This document shows, piece after piece, positions 46,062 to 57,362 of a stretch of DNA of 64,000 nt; within the stretch, counting starts at the first letter, position 1; each line of letters opens with the position of its first letter. Both the position numbers and the translations under genes were made by a program. The stretch is from Apium graveolens (Eukaryota; Streptophyta; Magnoliopsida; Apiales; Apiaceae): contig NW_027417471.1 of the NCBI RefSeq assembly GCF_009905375.1, positions 62,001-126,000 of the forward strand, read 5' to 3'. The notes beneath the pieces were generated by a model that worked only from the letters and a program-made list of their open reading frames with translations, ran no database searches and was not told the origin of the DNA.

Positions 46062-49000
46062 TTACCACATGCTCCACCTCACTAGTTAGCTCTGCTTGAG
46101 TGTCTTGAGAGAATGATTTCTCCCTCTTTTTGTTATCATCAAGTAGAGTGGAGGAAGAAGATTATTCAGTAGTTGAGTTTGCTGTGCTTGATGTAGATGA
46201 ATAGCTGTTAGGGAAGCTTCCATAGAAGTCATCCTTTTATCCAAGGCATCCACTTTAGTGGCAATATTAGAGTTCTTCCTTAGCTGTCTCTTAATATCAA
46301 GCATTGTTGCTTCTGGAAGTTTAACATCCAATCTTTCAGAAATGTCCTTCTTCACTTGATCAATCTCAGTCTTGATATAAGTGACATCCTGATTGTGTTG
46401 AAAGCCTTGGATTTGATGCAATTGTAGAGAATTGAGATGTGCCTGTGAGAGCTTCCCGGTGCTAGCATTTGTTATGGCTTGAATTTGATGGATGAAAGTG
46501 GTTTTGAAGTGTTGAATATCACCGTCCTTAGAGAATGCCTATGATGGCAAGCCAAATCTAGAGCTGGTGCCTGCTTCTCCCCTATGTCCATGAGCTCTTC
46601 AATATCATCACCATCATCTCCAAAGAAATCTGCAGATTCACCAGTACCATAGTCAACCTCATCATCAGCTCTAGGTGACATGGTTGTGATGGCATCCTTT
46701 GCTCTTTGCATAGATTGAGTGGTGTGCACTAAGTTGAGCATCCTTTCAGCCTCCTCATAGCCCTGTCCAGCTAGAATTTGATATGCTGGAACAGGATGAG
46801 TAAAAGTCTGAGCATCCAGGGAAAAAGATTCTATGACAGCTTGATGTGCTTGCTGAGATAGATTCCCCCTTTCTACATCACTGACATTCATTGACTCACT
46901 CGCAATGGTTTCCATCCTTATCTCTCTAATACCTGCATTTCTCTCATGTTCTCTCTGTTTTTGCATCAAGGGCTCCCCTTGGCTTCCCACCCTCACACCC
47001 TCACCTTCACCATCTAAGGTGGGACTCCCCTCACTCACTTTTGCCAATCCTGAAGAAATGGACTGCATAGGTTCACTCATTTTCTCTCCTTTTGCCTGGG
47101 AGCAACCCAGCCTCTCACTCAGTTCACATTCTTCCCTCAGTCCTAAGAGTGATTGTACTACTACCAAGTCCTCTGCACTTTTGATAATTGAAGAAATTTA
47201 AAGTTGTGCAGAGACTCCCGACGGATGAGGAATATCCATCGGGGTAGTAGTTTGGATAGCCGACGGATAACTGCTGTTAGGCACATCCATCGGGATACAA
47301 TCACTACTCGACGGATGAATGATATCCACCGAGATAGAAGAAATGAATGAGTTTGGAGTGGAGACTATTGTAGACTCTGTGGAGATTGATGAAAATTTGG
47401 GCACAAATATCTCAATCGACTCAGAAAGAATTGGCAAGTGAGCCAACAAATCATCTAATAGATAATGCTCACTTGCATGGATTTTTGGCTTTTCCAACAG
47501 AGTTAAAGATGGAGAATTTGGAAGTGATGTATTAATCATATCTACATCCAATGAGTGTGTGGGTGAGTTTGATGTTTTAGGTGCTTCTATTACTAAAGAT
47601 TTTGGCTGTGACTTCACATTTACTAGAGCCACATCAACCTGAATTTGAGATGGTGCAGTGACTGAGTCTATTGCTTCAGTTTGTAATATGTGTGTTTCCT
47701 GTACATCCCCAAGGGTTTTAGATCTTTTCTTTCTAGCATAAGTCTGTGGTGAACTTGTGTCCCTAACCCTCTTGACCTGTGCTCCTGGTTTGGAGCTTGT
47801 TTTAATAGTAACATCCTTTTGGGAGGATGAAACTAGAAGTAAGCTTATTTCCTTATTAGCAATCACAGTTTGTTGGGAAATTGTGGTATGGCTAGGCTTA
47901 GGTACACTCATCTCACCAGCCTTATCCTTAGGGTTTCTTTAATTTTCACCCTGTCCCTCACCTTGCTCACTCACCTTCTTTTATGTGCTGAAGCATTCGG
48001 ATCTTTGAAAAATGTAATTGACCTAACCAACAGCTTCTTCTCATCCGGCCTAGGTGTTTCATACACAATATCCATAGGATTTTTTTTCTGAAAACTTTGA
48101 GTAGTTTCTTTAAGGCTTCATGATAAGATTTTCCTTTGGAGATTTGATGCAAGATGTTTGGCCTTTCTCCAGATAATTTATACTCATTTCATTCACAGAA
48201 ATATTCTTGACTTGAGAGTGATGATTAAAGATTTTGTCTGGTTTCAGAATTGGCCCAAACTTCTGTTGAATTTCTGCATCTATCTTTCTCCATTTCTCAT
48301 CTAGTTCCTTCTTCATAGCTACAACATTAAGCATCTTGGGAATTGACTTTGACTCAAGCTTAGCAGCTGCTATTTGGATCAGATCAATGCTGTCCAATAC
48401 TGGTGACTTTGGCAGAGTAATTTCTGGAATAATTACTTGGCTGATTTTGTACATTTACCATATGCTCCACCTCACTAGTTGGCTCTACTTGAGTGTCTTG
48501 AGAGAATGATTTCTCCCCCTTTTTTTTTATCATCAAGTAGAGTGGAGGAAGAAGATTCTGCAGCCACCAGCTTTTGCAGCAGTTGAGTTTGCTGTACTTG
48601 ATGTAGATGAATAGCTGTTAGAGAAGCATCCATAGAAGTCATCCTTTTAGCCAAGGCATCCACTTTAGGGGCAAGATTAGAGTTCTTCCTTAGATATCTC
48701 TTAATATCAAGCATTGTTGCTTCTGGAAGTTTAACATCCAATCTTTTAGAAATATCATTCTTCACTTGATCAATCTCAGTCTTGATAGAAGTGACATCCT
48801 GATTGTGTTGAAAGCCTTGGATTTGATGCAATTGTAGAGAATTAAGATGTGCCTGTAAGAGCTTCCCGGTGCTAGCATTTGTTATGGCTGGAATTTGATA
48901 GATGAGAGTGGTTTTGAAGTGTTGAAAATCACAGTCCTTGGAGAATGGCCATGATGGCAGGCCAGATCTAGAGCTGGTGCATGCTTCTCCCCCTATGTCC

Positions 49001-50389
49001 ATGAGCTTTTCAATATCATCACCATCATCTCTAAAGAAATCTGCAGATTCACCAGTACCATAGTCAACCTTATCATCAGCTCTAGGTGACATGGTTGTGA
49101 TGACATCCTTTGCTCTTTGCATAGATTGAGTGGTGTGCACTAAGTTGAGCATCCTTTCAGCCTCCTCATTGCCCTGTCCAGCTAGAATTTGATATGCTGG
49201 AACATGATGAGTAAATGTCTGAGCATTTAGGGGAAAAGATTCTATGACAGCTTGATGTGCTTCCTGAGATAGATTCCCCCTTTCTACATCACTGACATTC
49301 ATTGACTCACTAGCAATGGTTTCCATCCTTATCTCTCCAGTACCTGCATTTCCCTCATGTTCTCTATGTTTTTGCATCAAGGGCTCCCCTTGGCTTCCTA
49401 CCGTCATACCCTCACCTTCACCATCTAAGGTGGGACTCCCCTCACTCACTTTTGCCGGTCCAGAAGAAATGGACTGCATAGGTTCACTCATTTTCTCTCC
49501 TTTTTCCTGGGAGCAACCCAGCCTCGCACTCAGTTCACTCCCTTCCCTCAGTCCTAAGAGTGATTGTACTACTACCAAGTCCTCCGCACTTGTGATAATT
49601 GAAGAAATTTGAAGTTGTGCAGAGACTCCCGACGGATGAGGAACATCCATCGGGGTAGTAGTTTGGCTAGGCGACAGATAACTGCTGTTAGGCACATCCA
49701 TCGGGATACAATCACTACTCGACGGATAAATGATATCCACCGGGATAGAAGAAATAAATGAGTTTGGACTGGAGACTATTGTAGACTCTGTCCAGATTGA
49801 TAAAAATTTGGGCACAAATATCTCAATAGACTCAGAAAGAATTGGCAAGTGAGACAACAAATCATCTAATAGATGATGCTCACTTGCTTGGATTTTTGGC
49901 TTTTCCAACAGAGTTAAAGATGGAGAATTTGGAAGTGATGTATTAATCATATCTACATCCAATGAGTGTGTGGGTGAATTTGGTGTTTCAGGTGCTTCTA
50001 TTACTAAAGATTTTGGCTGTGACTCCATATTTACTCGAGCCACATCAACCTGAATTTGAGATGGTGCAGTGACTGAGTCTATTGCTTCAGTTTTCACTGT
50101 GTGTATTTCCTGTGCATCTCCAAGGGATTTAGATTTTTTCTTTCTAGCATAATTCTGTGGTGAACTTGTGTCCCTAACCCTCTTGACCCGTGCTCCTGGT
50201 TGGGAGCTTGTTTCAATAGTAACATCCTTTTGGGAGGATGAAACTAGAAGTGAGCATATTTCCTTATTAACAACCACAGTTTGTTGGGAAACTGTGGTAT
50301 GACTAGGCTTAGGTACACTCATCTCACCAGTCTTATCCTTAGGGTTTCTTTGATTTTCTCCCTGTCCCTCACTTTGCTCACTCACCTTC
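45583..50389 (-). repeat. 2.4-kb tandem duplication inside the accessory ORF of H
   Basis: Copy 1 (about 45583-47978) and copy 2 (about 47976-50389) are in direct orientation, offset by 2393 to 2411 bp depending on position. The junction near 47974-47982 joins CTCACTCACCTTC to a TTCTTTTA phrase, with a few bases shared by both parents (microhomology). The copies differ by a few percent and by small indels: copy 2 has about 18 extra bases near 48565. The frame in copy 1 is broken in several places, while copy 2 keeps 788 codons open. Confidence 0.9.
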
Positions 50390-50841
50390 ACACTCCCCTC
50401 TTTGTGTTTAGTAGATTTTGCAACTGGTTTCTTTTGAGAGAGACCAGAGGGGGCTTTCTTAGTTTTGGATTTTGAAATTGTTGGTTTGGTAGCTTGGGTA
50501 GGCATCCGTTGGGTCAATGACAGAGATGCCATAGCGACACTTGAATACAAAGAAATGTGTGATGTTGAAAAAGAGGAGACAATGGTGCTTACCTCACTTA
50601 CTTGAGGTCCCTCCATGATTGGAAAGTAATGGAAGGGCACCTCTTTGTGGTGACTTTCCCTGTTGAGATCAACAATGACTCTCCTTTCATGAACCCAATA
50701 ATTCAGTTTGTTGGTTGGATTCTCAACAATAATATTCTCAATAAGATGGTTAGGGAGCATCATAAAAAATCTAGCATAATAGACACTTTTACCTCTCTTA
50801 TTAAGTTCTCTTAACTTATAACCTAACTCAAACAAGACCAA
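48475..50841 (-). pseudogene. main open block of the accessory ORF of H (788 codons)
   Basis: The longest open part of the accessory region. It starts inside the N-terminal domain (VLFELGYKLRELNKRG, YYARFFMMLPNHL), has a basic Thr/Ser/Lys block (SKSKTKKAPS), a long disordered Ser/Pro/Asp-rich part, an acidic patch (FFRDDGDDIEKLMDIG), and a helical segment (DQVKNDISKRL, KRMTSMDASLTAI). There is no membrane segment. The true start is the ATG at 51367; the frame is open here only after several stops. Confidence 0.7.
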
Positions 50842-51367
50842 GTCACTGAAATTAAACTACTTATCAGTAACTAGCATGTAAAGCATGTTAAGCATGGAAA
50901 TGTTAACAGAGTCAAAATTGCTAATTTTACCAGAAAATACTTTATTTACCAATCACACAGATAGCTCCATTCCTTTCTAAGACCTAGCCTCCTAAATTCA
51001 CTTAACTTAGAAGTAGAAAGTGCGTAGCCCATAGAATTTAGCATCTTAACTATATCAGTGTCTGTGTGTGGAACAGTAGCAGTGTTATCCGAAATTGTAA
51101 AGCATGCTTTGACAATGTCACTATAATGCAAAACTATTTACCTTTGAGAGTGAAAGTTATGGTCTTATCAGTAGAGTTGTACGCGGTAGTTGTCTATATC
51201 TCCTCCACAACTTCACAGTAGATTGTGGGTGATTCCAGCATAGCATAACTGAGTTTACAGCTCTTCACAAAATCCATCATCTTGTGAAAGTCTCCAGACT
51301 GAGGAATCTCCTTATTCATAAGTGCTGTAAAGTTGTTCTTTTCATAGATATATCCAGATTGAGACAT

Positions 51368-51745
51368 GATTTTGCTTTGGAGAATATTTGCTTTGGAGAA
51401 GAAAGGAAGTTAGAGCAATTGATTTGAGAATGATAAAAGAGTGGAATAAAAATGAATTCTGCTTTTATACTATCTCAGAAATAAACTGTCAAAAATAATA
51501 AAGTGAAGTAAAGTAACCAATCAGAATAGCCCAAAATAGCCGTTTAAAAATAAATAAATTGTAAAAATTCTGTCACTTATCCGTCGTGTTATACTTACAA
51601 ACTGTAAGTATACCCGATGGATAACGTTCAGTGTTTTAACGACTAAGATTGAGACAATTCGACGGATGAGGATAAATCAATTATCCGCCGGGTTATAAAA
51701 TAATCCAGAAAAGTAAATAATTTTTATTAACAAATAATATTCCGA
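51368..51745 (-). promoter_or_regulatory. pol to accessory ORF gap with TATA box and motif cluster
   Basis: The minus-strand sequence TATAAAAGC (51461-51469) lies about 95 bp before the accessory ATG at 51367. Six copies of the CCGACGGAT-type motif, in both orientations, lie upstream of it (51577-51778, the last two inside the pol 3' end). The same motif is found upstream of the TATA box in the LTR. The arrangement suggests an internal promoter for the accessory ORF; that is an inference, without transcript evidence. Confidence 0.5.
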
Positions 51746-53237
51746 TCAAACTCGATGGATAATTAACATCCGTCGGGATGTAACTTTCGACTTGGCCAAA
51801 ATTTCATCCAAAACAGAAAAATCAATTAAGTTTCTGGCTGCATTAAAACATGCAAAAATATCTGAAATAATTGAAGAGTAATTAAACATACCTAATTCAC
51901 TTACCAACCTTGAAAAGGTGGATTCATCAAGTGGCTTGGTGAAGATATCTGCAAGCTGCTTTTCACTTGGAATAAAATAAAGTTCCACAGTACCATTCAT
52001 CACATGTTCCCTAATGCAGTGGTACTTGATGTTTATGTGCTTTGTTCTTGAATACTGTACTGGATTTTCAGTGGTGGCAATTGCACTTGTGTTATCACAG
52101 AAAATGGGAATTCTATCCACTTATAGACCATAGTCCAACAATTGATTTTTCATCCACAAAATCTTTGCATAGCAACTACTAGCAGCACTATATTCAGCTT
52201 CAGCTATAGAGGTCGAAACTGAATTTTGCTTTTTACTGAACCAGGACTTAAGCTTGTTCCCTAGAAATTGACAGGTTCCTGTTGTACTTTTTCTGTCTAT
52301 TTTACAACCTGCATAATCTGCATCTGAATAACCAGTTAGATCAAAACCAGAATCTCTATGTTACCAAATGCCAAGTTTTGGTGTTCCCTTGAGATATCTG
52401 AAAATTATTTTAATGGCTACTAAGTGAGATTCTCTAGGATCAGCCTGAAATCTAGCACAAAGAGAAGTAGCAAATATTATATATGGCCTACTAGCTGTTA
52501 AGTACAGAAGTGAGCCAACCATGCCCCTATAGCTTGAAATATCCACTTTTCAATAGTGTTTAATTCAAGCTTAGTTGTAGTGGCTATGGGAGTTTTTGCA
52601 GATGTGCAATCCATTAGATCAAACTTCTTTAAAAGATCATGAATATATTTAGTTTGACTAATGAATATTCCATCACTAACTTGTTTAACTTGTAAACCAA
52701 GAAAGTAAGTTAGTTCTCCCGTCATGCTTATTTCATACTTACTTTGCATCAATTTGGCAAACTTTTTGCAAAGTTTTTCATCTGTAGAGCCAAATATAAT
52801 ATCATCTACATAGATTTGAACAAGTATACTAGAACCAATAACATTTCTAAGAATAAAGTTTTATCAACAGTACCTCTTGTGAAGTGATTTTCCAAAAGAA
52901 ACTTTGATATAGTGTCATACCAGGCTCTAGATACTTGCTTCAGTCCATAAAGTGCTTTCAAACGATAGTAGACATATCCTGGAAAATTTGGATCTTCAAA
53001 ACCAGGAGGTAGACTGACATAGACTTCCTCCTCCAAATCTCCATTCAGAAAGGCACTTTTGACATCCATTTGATAGACCTTGAAATTGGCATGGGCTGTA
53101 AAGGCTATGAAAATTCTGATGGCTTCAAGCCTTGAAACAAGAGCAAAGGTTTCATCAAAATCTATTCCTTCTTGTTGACAGTAGCCCTTAGCAACCAATC
53201 TAGCTTTATTCCTGATCACCATGCCATTTTCATCCAT
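51746..53237 (-). pseudogene. RT and RNase H of Sirevirus H
   Basis: RT begins in a frame at 53237 ([33 protein letters not shown]). The catalytic YVDD is at 52801-52812 but in a shifted frame. Blocks 52498-52752 and 52361-52546 continue it (TGELTYFLGLQVKQ, GSLLYLTASRP). RNase H follows, with ADYAG, SIAEAEYSAAS and, in the last open block (51746-52120), FCDNTSAIATTENP. It ends at a TAG at 51746. At least two frameshifts and four stops. Confidence 0.85.
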
Positions 53238-53828
53238 CTTGTTTCTGAATACCCACTTGGTGTCAATTGGATTCTTTCCTTTAGGTTTGGGTAATAGCTT
53301 CCATACCTTGTTCCTTTCAAATTGGTTTAGCTCCTCCTACATAGCTAAAATCCAACAAGGATCCAACAAAGCTTCTTCTACCTTTTTTGGCTCTTCTTTA
53401 GATAGGAATGTGCTATATAGACATTCTTCTTGAGTTGCTCTCCTTATTTGAACTCTAGAAGATGCATCACCAACGATGAGCTCAAAAGGGTGATCTTTAG
53501 TCCATTTCCTTTATTGAGGTAGATTAGCTCTAGATGAAGAAGCCTCATTGTTGTCTTGATGTGTGACTGAGTTTTGATTATAAGAAACTCCCCTCTGAGT
53601 TTGTGAATCTTTGATTTGAGAAAGGGGAACTTTCTGTAGGTGATCTATTCTGACTTTCGGCTTCTCTTAATGTTCCGACGGATGATGCACTTTGTGTCAC
53701 GATGGATGAAGCTGATTGTCTCCCGACGGACAAGACAGATTATCTCCCGACGGAAGTTTTTTGATGCGCGAGGAATTATCTGAAAGTTTGGCAGAATCTA
53801 TCCCAATAGATCATAGAACTGAAGAATT

Positions 53829-55808
53829 TTATAACTCAAAAAATGTTGAGTTATGTGCTTCATTAGTTGTAGATTTTTCTTCATTATCCTTATTCACTAT
53901 TTCTTGATTACTTTCTTCATCACTGTCATCACTAAACATCTCCACATTATCAAACCCGAGGCTCTCATAGAAATCTCCATCTTGCAGTCCTTCAATCTTT
54001 TTGTCATTAAACACAACATGTACTGATTCCATAACAATGTTGGTTCTAAGATTGTAGACTCTATATTCCTTTCCCACAATATATCCAACTAAAATTCCTT
54101 CATCTGCTTTAGCATCAAACTTCCCATATTGATCAGTTTGATTCCTTAAGATATAACATTTGAAGCCAAACACATGAAGAAAGTTTAGAGTTGGATTGCT
54201 ATTCTTGAACAATTGGTTGGGTATCATACACTTTGCTGGATTAATCAAAGAAATATTCTGAGTGTAGCAGGCAGTAGTCACAGCTTCAGCCCAAAAATAT
54301 GCTGGTAACTTTGATTCTTCAAGCATAGTCCTTGCAGCTTCAATAAGAGATCTGTTCTTTCTTTCCACTACTCCATTTTGTTGTGGAGTTCTTTCTGCAG
54401 AAAACTCATGCATAATCCCATTCTCTTCACAAAATAATCTTATCACAGAATTCTTGAACCCAGTTCCATTGCCACTCCTGATTCTTCTTACTTTAAAATC
54501 AGGATGATTGTTAACTTTCCTTATGTGAATGATGATGATTTCACTAGCTTCATCTTTAGACTTTAAGAAATATGTCCAAGAGAACTTTGAGAAATCATCC
54601 ACAATTACGAGACAAAATCTTTTCCTTGAGATGGACAACACATTGACTGGTCCAAACAAATCCATGTGTAGCAATTGCAAAGGTTCTTCAATTGTTGAAT
54701 CAAGTTTCTGTCTGAATGATGCTTTGATCTGCTTTCTTTTCTGGAAGGCATCACACAATCCATCCTTAGTAAACTCCACTTGAGGAATGCCTCTAACCAG
54801 TTTTTTCTTGACAAGCTCATTCATGGTTTTGAAGTTTAGATGGGACAACTTCTTGTGCCATAGCCAACTTTCATCTTGACTTGCTTTACTGAGAAGACAA
54901 GTAACAGATTCTGCATTTGATGAGTTGAAGTCAGCATGGTACACATTTCCTTTTCTCACTCTAGTGAGAACCACTTTGTTGCTCTTTTTGTTTTTCACAA
55001 CACATGCTTCTGAATTGAAGGTTACTGAATTGCCCTTATCACAAAGCTGGCTGATACACAACAAATTGTGCTTGAGACCATCCACTAGGGCAACCTCTTC
55101 AATGATGACATTTTCTTTTGAAATCAAGCCATATCCCACAGTATAACCCTTACTGTCATCTCCAAAAGTAATACTTGGGCCAGCTCTTTCCTTGAATTCA
55201 GTGAGCAGGTTAGAATCTCCAGTCATGTGCCTTGAGCAACCACTATCCAGATACCAAAGTTTCTTTCTATTTCCCTGATTACTTGAAAAACTTGTTTCTG
55301 TTTCATCAGACTTGGCCAGCAGGGCTAGGTTGACATAGCTTGTTTCTTCATCTTCATCCAATCCATCAGCTGCCCAGTCATTTTCTTGTGTAATGAAAGC
55401 CCTTTCCTTTTGCTTAAGCAACTCAAAATATTTCTGTTTATAATCAAGAGGCTCAAACTTGTTCTTGCTAGAATCTGACTTTCTACACTCATTAGAAAAA
55501 TGCCCTGCCAAGCCATATTTGAAACATTTGAATTTGGATTTATCCACCATGTTTCTACTTGGCTTGGATGCTCCAAAATTCTTTTTGAACTTGAGCTTGG
55601 AAAATCTTCTGGATAGGAATGCTAGATGCTCATCAATATCATCCATGTCATCTTGGCTCAATTGATCTTCATTTTCAGCTACCAGCCCTTTACCCTTGCT
55701 TTCACAGGCCTTTGATATAGACTCAACAGCTTCTACCTTCATCTCTTTCTCTTTCTCTAACTCAGCAACCAGTGCTATGGACCCTTCTTTATTCCTTCCT
55801 TTCTCCAT
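53829..55808 (-). pseudogene. gag C-terminus, protease and integrase of Sirevirus H
   Basis: 659 open codons. Zinc knuckle CFKYGLAGHFSNEC near residue 95-108 (second Cys is Tyr). Protease DSGCSRHMTG near 188-197. Pre-integrase zinc region (WHKKLSHLNF, CDAFQK near 352-357; the second Cys is Phe). Integrase core from 380: first Asp present (HMDLFGPV), the second catalytic Asp replaced by Gly at about 446 (RSGNGTGF), Glu retained near 482 (NGVVERKNR). An acidic linker ends at a stop. The frame is intact but the integrase would be inactive. The region between this block and RT (53238-53828) has several stops and four motif copies. Confidence 0.88.
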
Positions 55809-55811
55809 CCT

Positions 55812-56427
55812 CTAATATTGCTCAATTTCAAGCTCATAAGTTTTTAGGATGCCATACAGTCTCTCCAAGGTGAATTCCTTGTAATCCTGAGAATTTCTCA
55901 ATAAAACTGTCATTGGCTTCCACTCTTTTGGAAGAGATCTAAGGAACTTGAGGTTAGAGTCTTTTGTTTGATAGACTCTTCCATGCAATTTCATAGAATT
56001 TAGTGGCTTTTGAAATCTACTAAAAATATCAGCGAGAGACTCACTTTCTTCAAAGTGGAAATGCTCATATTGCTAAATCAGTAGCTGCATCTTGTTCTCC
56101 TTTACTTGCTCAGTACCATCACAGATAATTTGGATTGTGTCCCAAACCTCTTTAGCTCTTTTACAGTTAATGATGTTATCAAACATATCACCATCATCTC
56201 CATTGAACAAAATATTCTTGGCCTTCTTATCTTTCATGACTTGCTCAATATGAGGATCTGATCATTCATGCCTAGGTTTGGGAACAGATGGTTCATTGCC
56301 AGTTGTAGCTTTCATTGGTACATGAGGACCTCTCTCTATGTAATCCACATAGGCTTCAGCTTGGGAAATAAGATGTAGGTGCATTTTCACCTTCTAGTGG
56401 CGATAATTATCTTTGTCCAGAAATGGA
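55812..56427 (-). pseudogene. gag of Sirevirus H, 5' truncated
   Basis: Starts abruptly at 56427 within gag (PFLDKDNYRH), without an initiator. Stops occur at 56394-56396, 56262-56264 and near 56075, then at 55809-55811 before the next block. Recognised capsid motifs: IINCKRAKEVWDTI, LKFLRSLPKEWKPM and TLERLYGILKTYE. The N-terminal 20 or so codons, the primer site and the last 110 bp of the 5' LTR were removed by one deletion. Confidence 0.8.
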
Positions 56428-57357
56428 ATTTGCAAAGTGCGAAATGAAAGGATTTTATAAATCAAAACACAAAGTAATATAAACACAAGCTTTTAAAACT
56501 TTCTAGTGGATTTGAATGTATCCACCAGATATATATATATATATATACATATCAGTTTGAGAACTGTGTGTAGCTTAGAATGGCTCACAACTACTTTACA
56601 AGTAGAATAAACAAACTACAGAGAAATTCTTGACAAGTACAGCTTTTTCTATCTCTCTTTACAATGTGTTTGCTTAGTTGAATATTCTACTAGACACTTG
56701 ATTTATATATCACCAAGTTTACATGACAATAAGACAAGATAATAAAATAATATATATCTAGTCTAATTCCATGCTGCTTCACTACTCTATTCTAGCATCT
56801 TTGAATATCTTCATAATTGCATGGAAATGGTAATGCTTCTTTGTTCTCAAATTCCTGCTTAACAGGCTGCCACATTCCTTTTACAAACACCCAACGCATG
56901 TGACTGTGTTGTCACTGTCAACAAATATTTGAATTTGATCATCCATCGGGTACATGTTGTCATCCGTCGGGTAGCTTTGTTGATCATCCGTTGGGTAGCT
57001 TTGTTGATCATCTGTCGGGTAGCTATTTGTCACTTGACTCCATTTCACTTATACAGAATTACAAGACATCTCATATTTACAATTAATCAACCTATTCTGC
57101 ATATCCACTAGTAGTCAATATGACTCATATACTCCTACAAAATTTACACAAAGTTGTTTGCAGAAATGTGCTACAATACTTATTTGTTACATAATCTACT
57201 CACCCGGTGGATGTCAAATTGTCATCCGTCGGGACTATATTATATCATCCGTCAGGACTATATTTGATCATCCATCGAGTGCTACGAAATTCACTAAGTT
57301 AAATCTACTAAGGTATTTTGTTTAATTTATCATCAAGTTCACAACATATTCCTAACA
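56428..57357 (-). repeat. 5' LTR of Sirevirus H, truncated (right copy)
   Basis: Matches the left LTR from 43282 to 44204; the last 108 bp of the LTR are missing. It has an (AT)n run at 56541-56558, a TATA box near 56703-56709, and eight motif copies at about 56938-57020 and 57203-57282. Confidence 0.88.
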
Positions 57358-57362
57358 GAATC

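Larger units (their letters stand above)
44410..51367 (-). pseudogene. accessory (env-like position) ORF region of Sirevirus H
   Basis: Begins with ATG at 51367 (MSQSGYIYEKNNF), about 95 bp after a TATA box. Stops interrupt it near 51202, 51149, 50943 and 50861; the frame from 50841 is then open for 788 codons. Order of the original protein: N-terminal conserved domain (51367 to about 50600), basic Ser/Thr/Pro-rich part, long Ser/Pro/Asp-rich low-complexity part (about 50050-49100), helical coiled-coil part (about 48880-48550), Lys-rich part (45216-46061) and C-terminal domain (44410-45036). A 2.4-kb block is tandemly duplicated inside it. No signal peptide or transmembrane segment is evident, so env function is not supported. 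Confidence 0.75.
43174..57357 (-). mobile_element. Sirevirus H (14.2 kb) with accessory ORF region
   Basis: Minus-strand Copia element nested in G. Right LTR (5') starts TGTTAGGAATATG at 57357; left LTR (3') ends AATAACA at 43174. TSDs are GAATT (43169-43173) and GAATC (57358-57362), one mismatch. Order: truncated 5' LTR, gag, pol, gap with TATA box, about 7 kb of accessory ORF sequence, PPT, 3' LTR. A large ORF region between pol and the 3' LTR is the hallmark of Sireviruses, where it has been called env-like. The LTRs are clearly diverged, and all reading frames are broken, so the copy is old. Confidence 0.92.

Noticed and set aside
44410..51367. Env (viral envelope) function for the accessory ORF of H
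   Set aside because: No signal peptide or transmembrane segment can be seen. Only the position is env-like.
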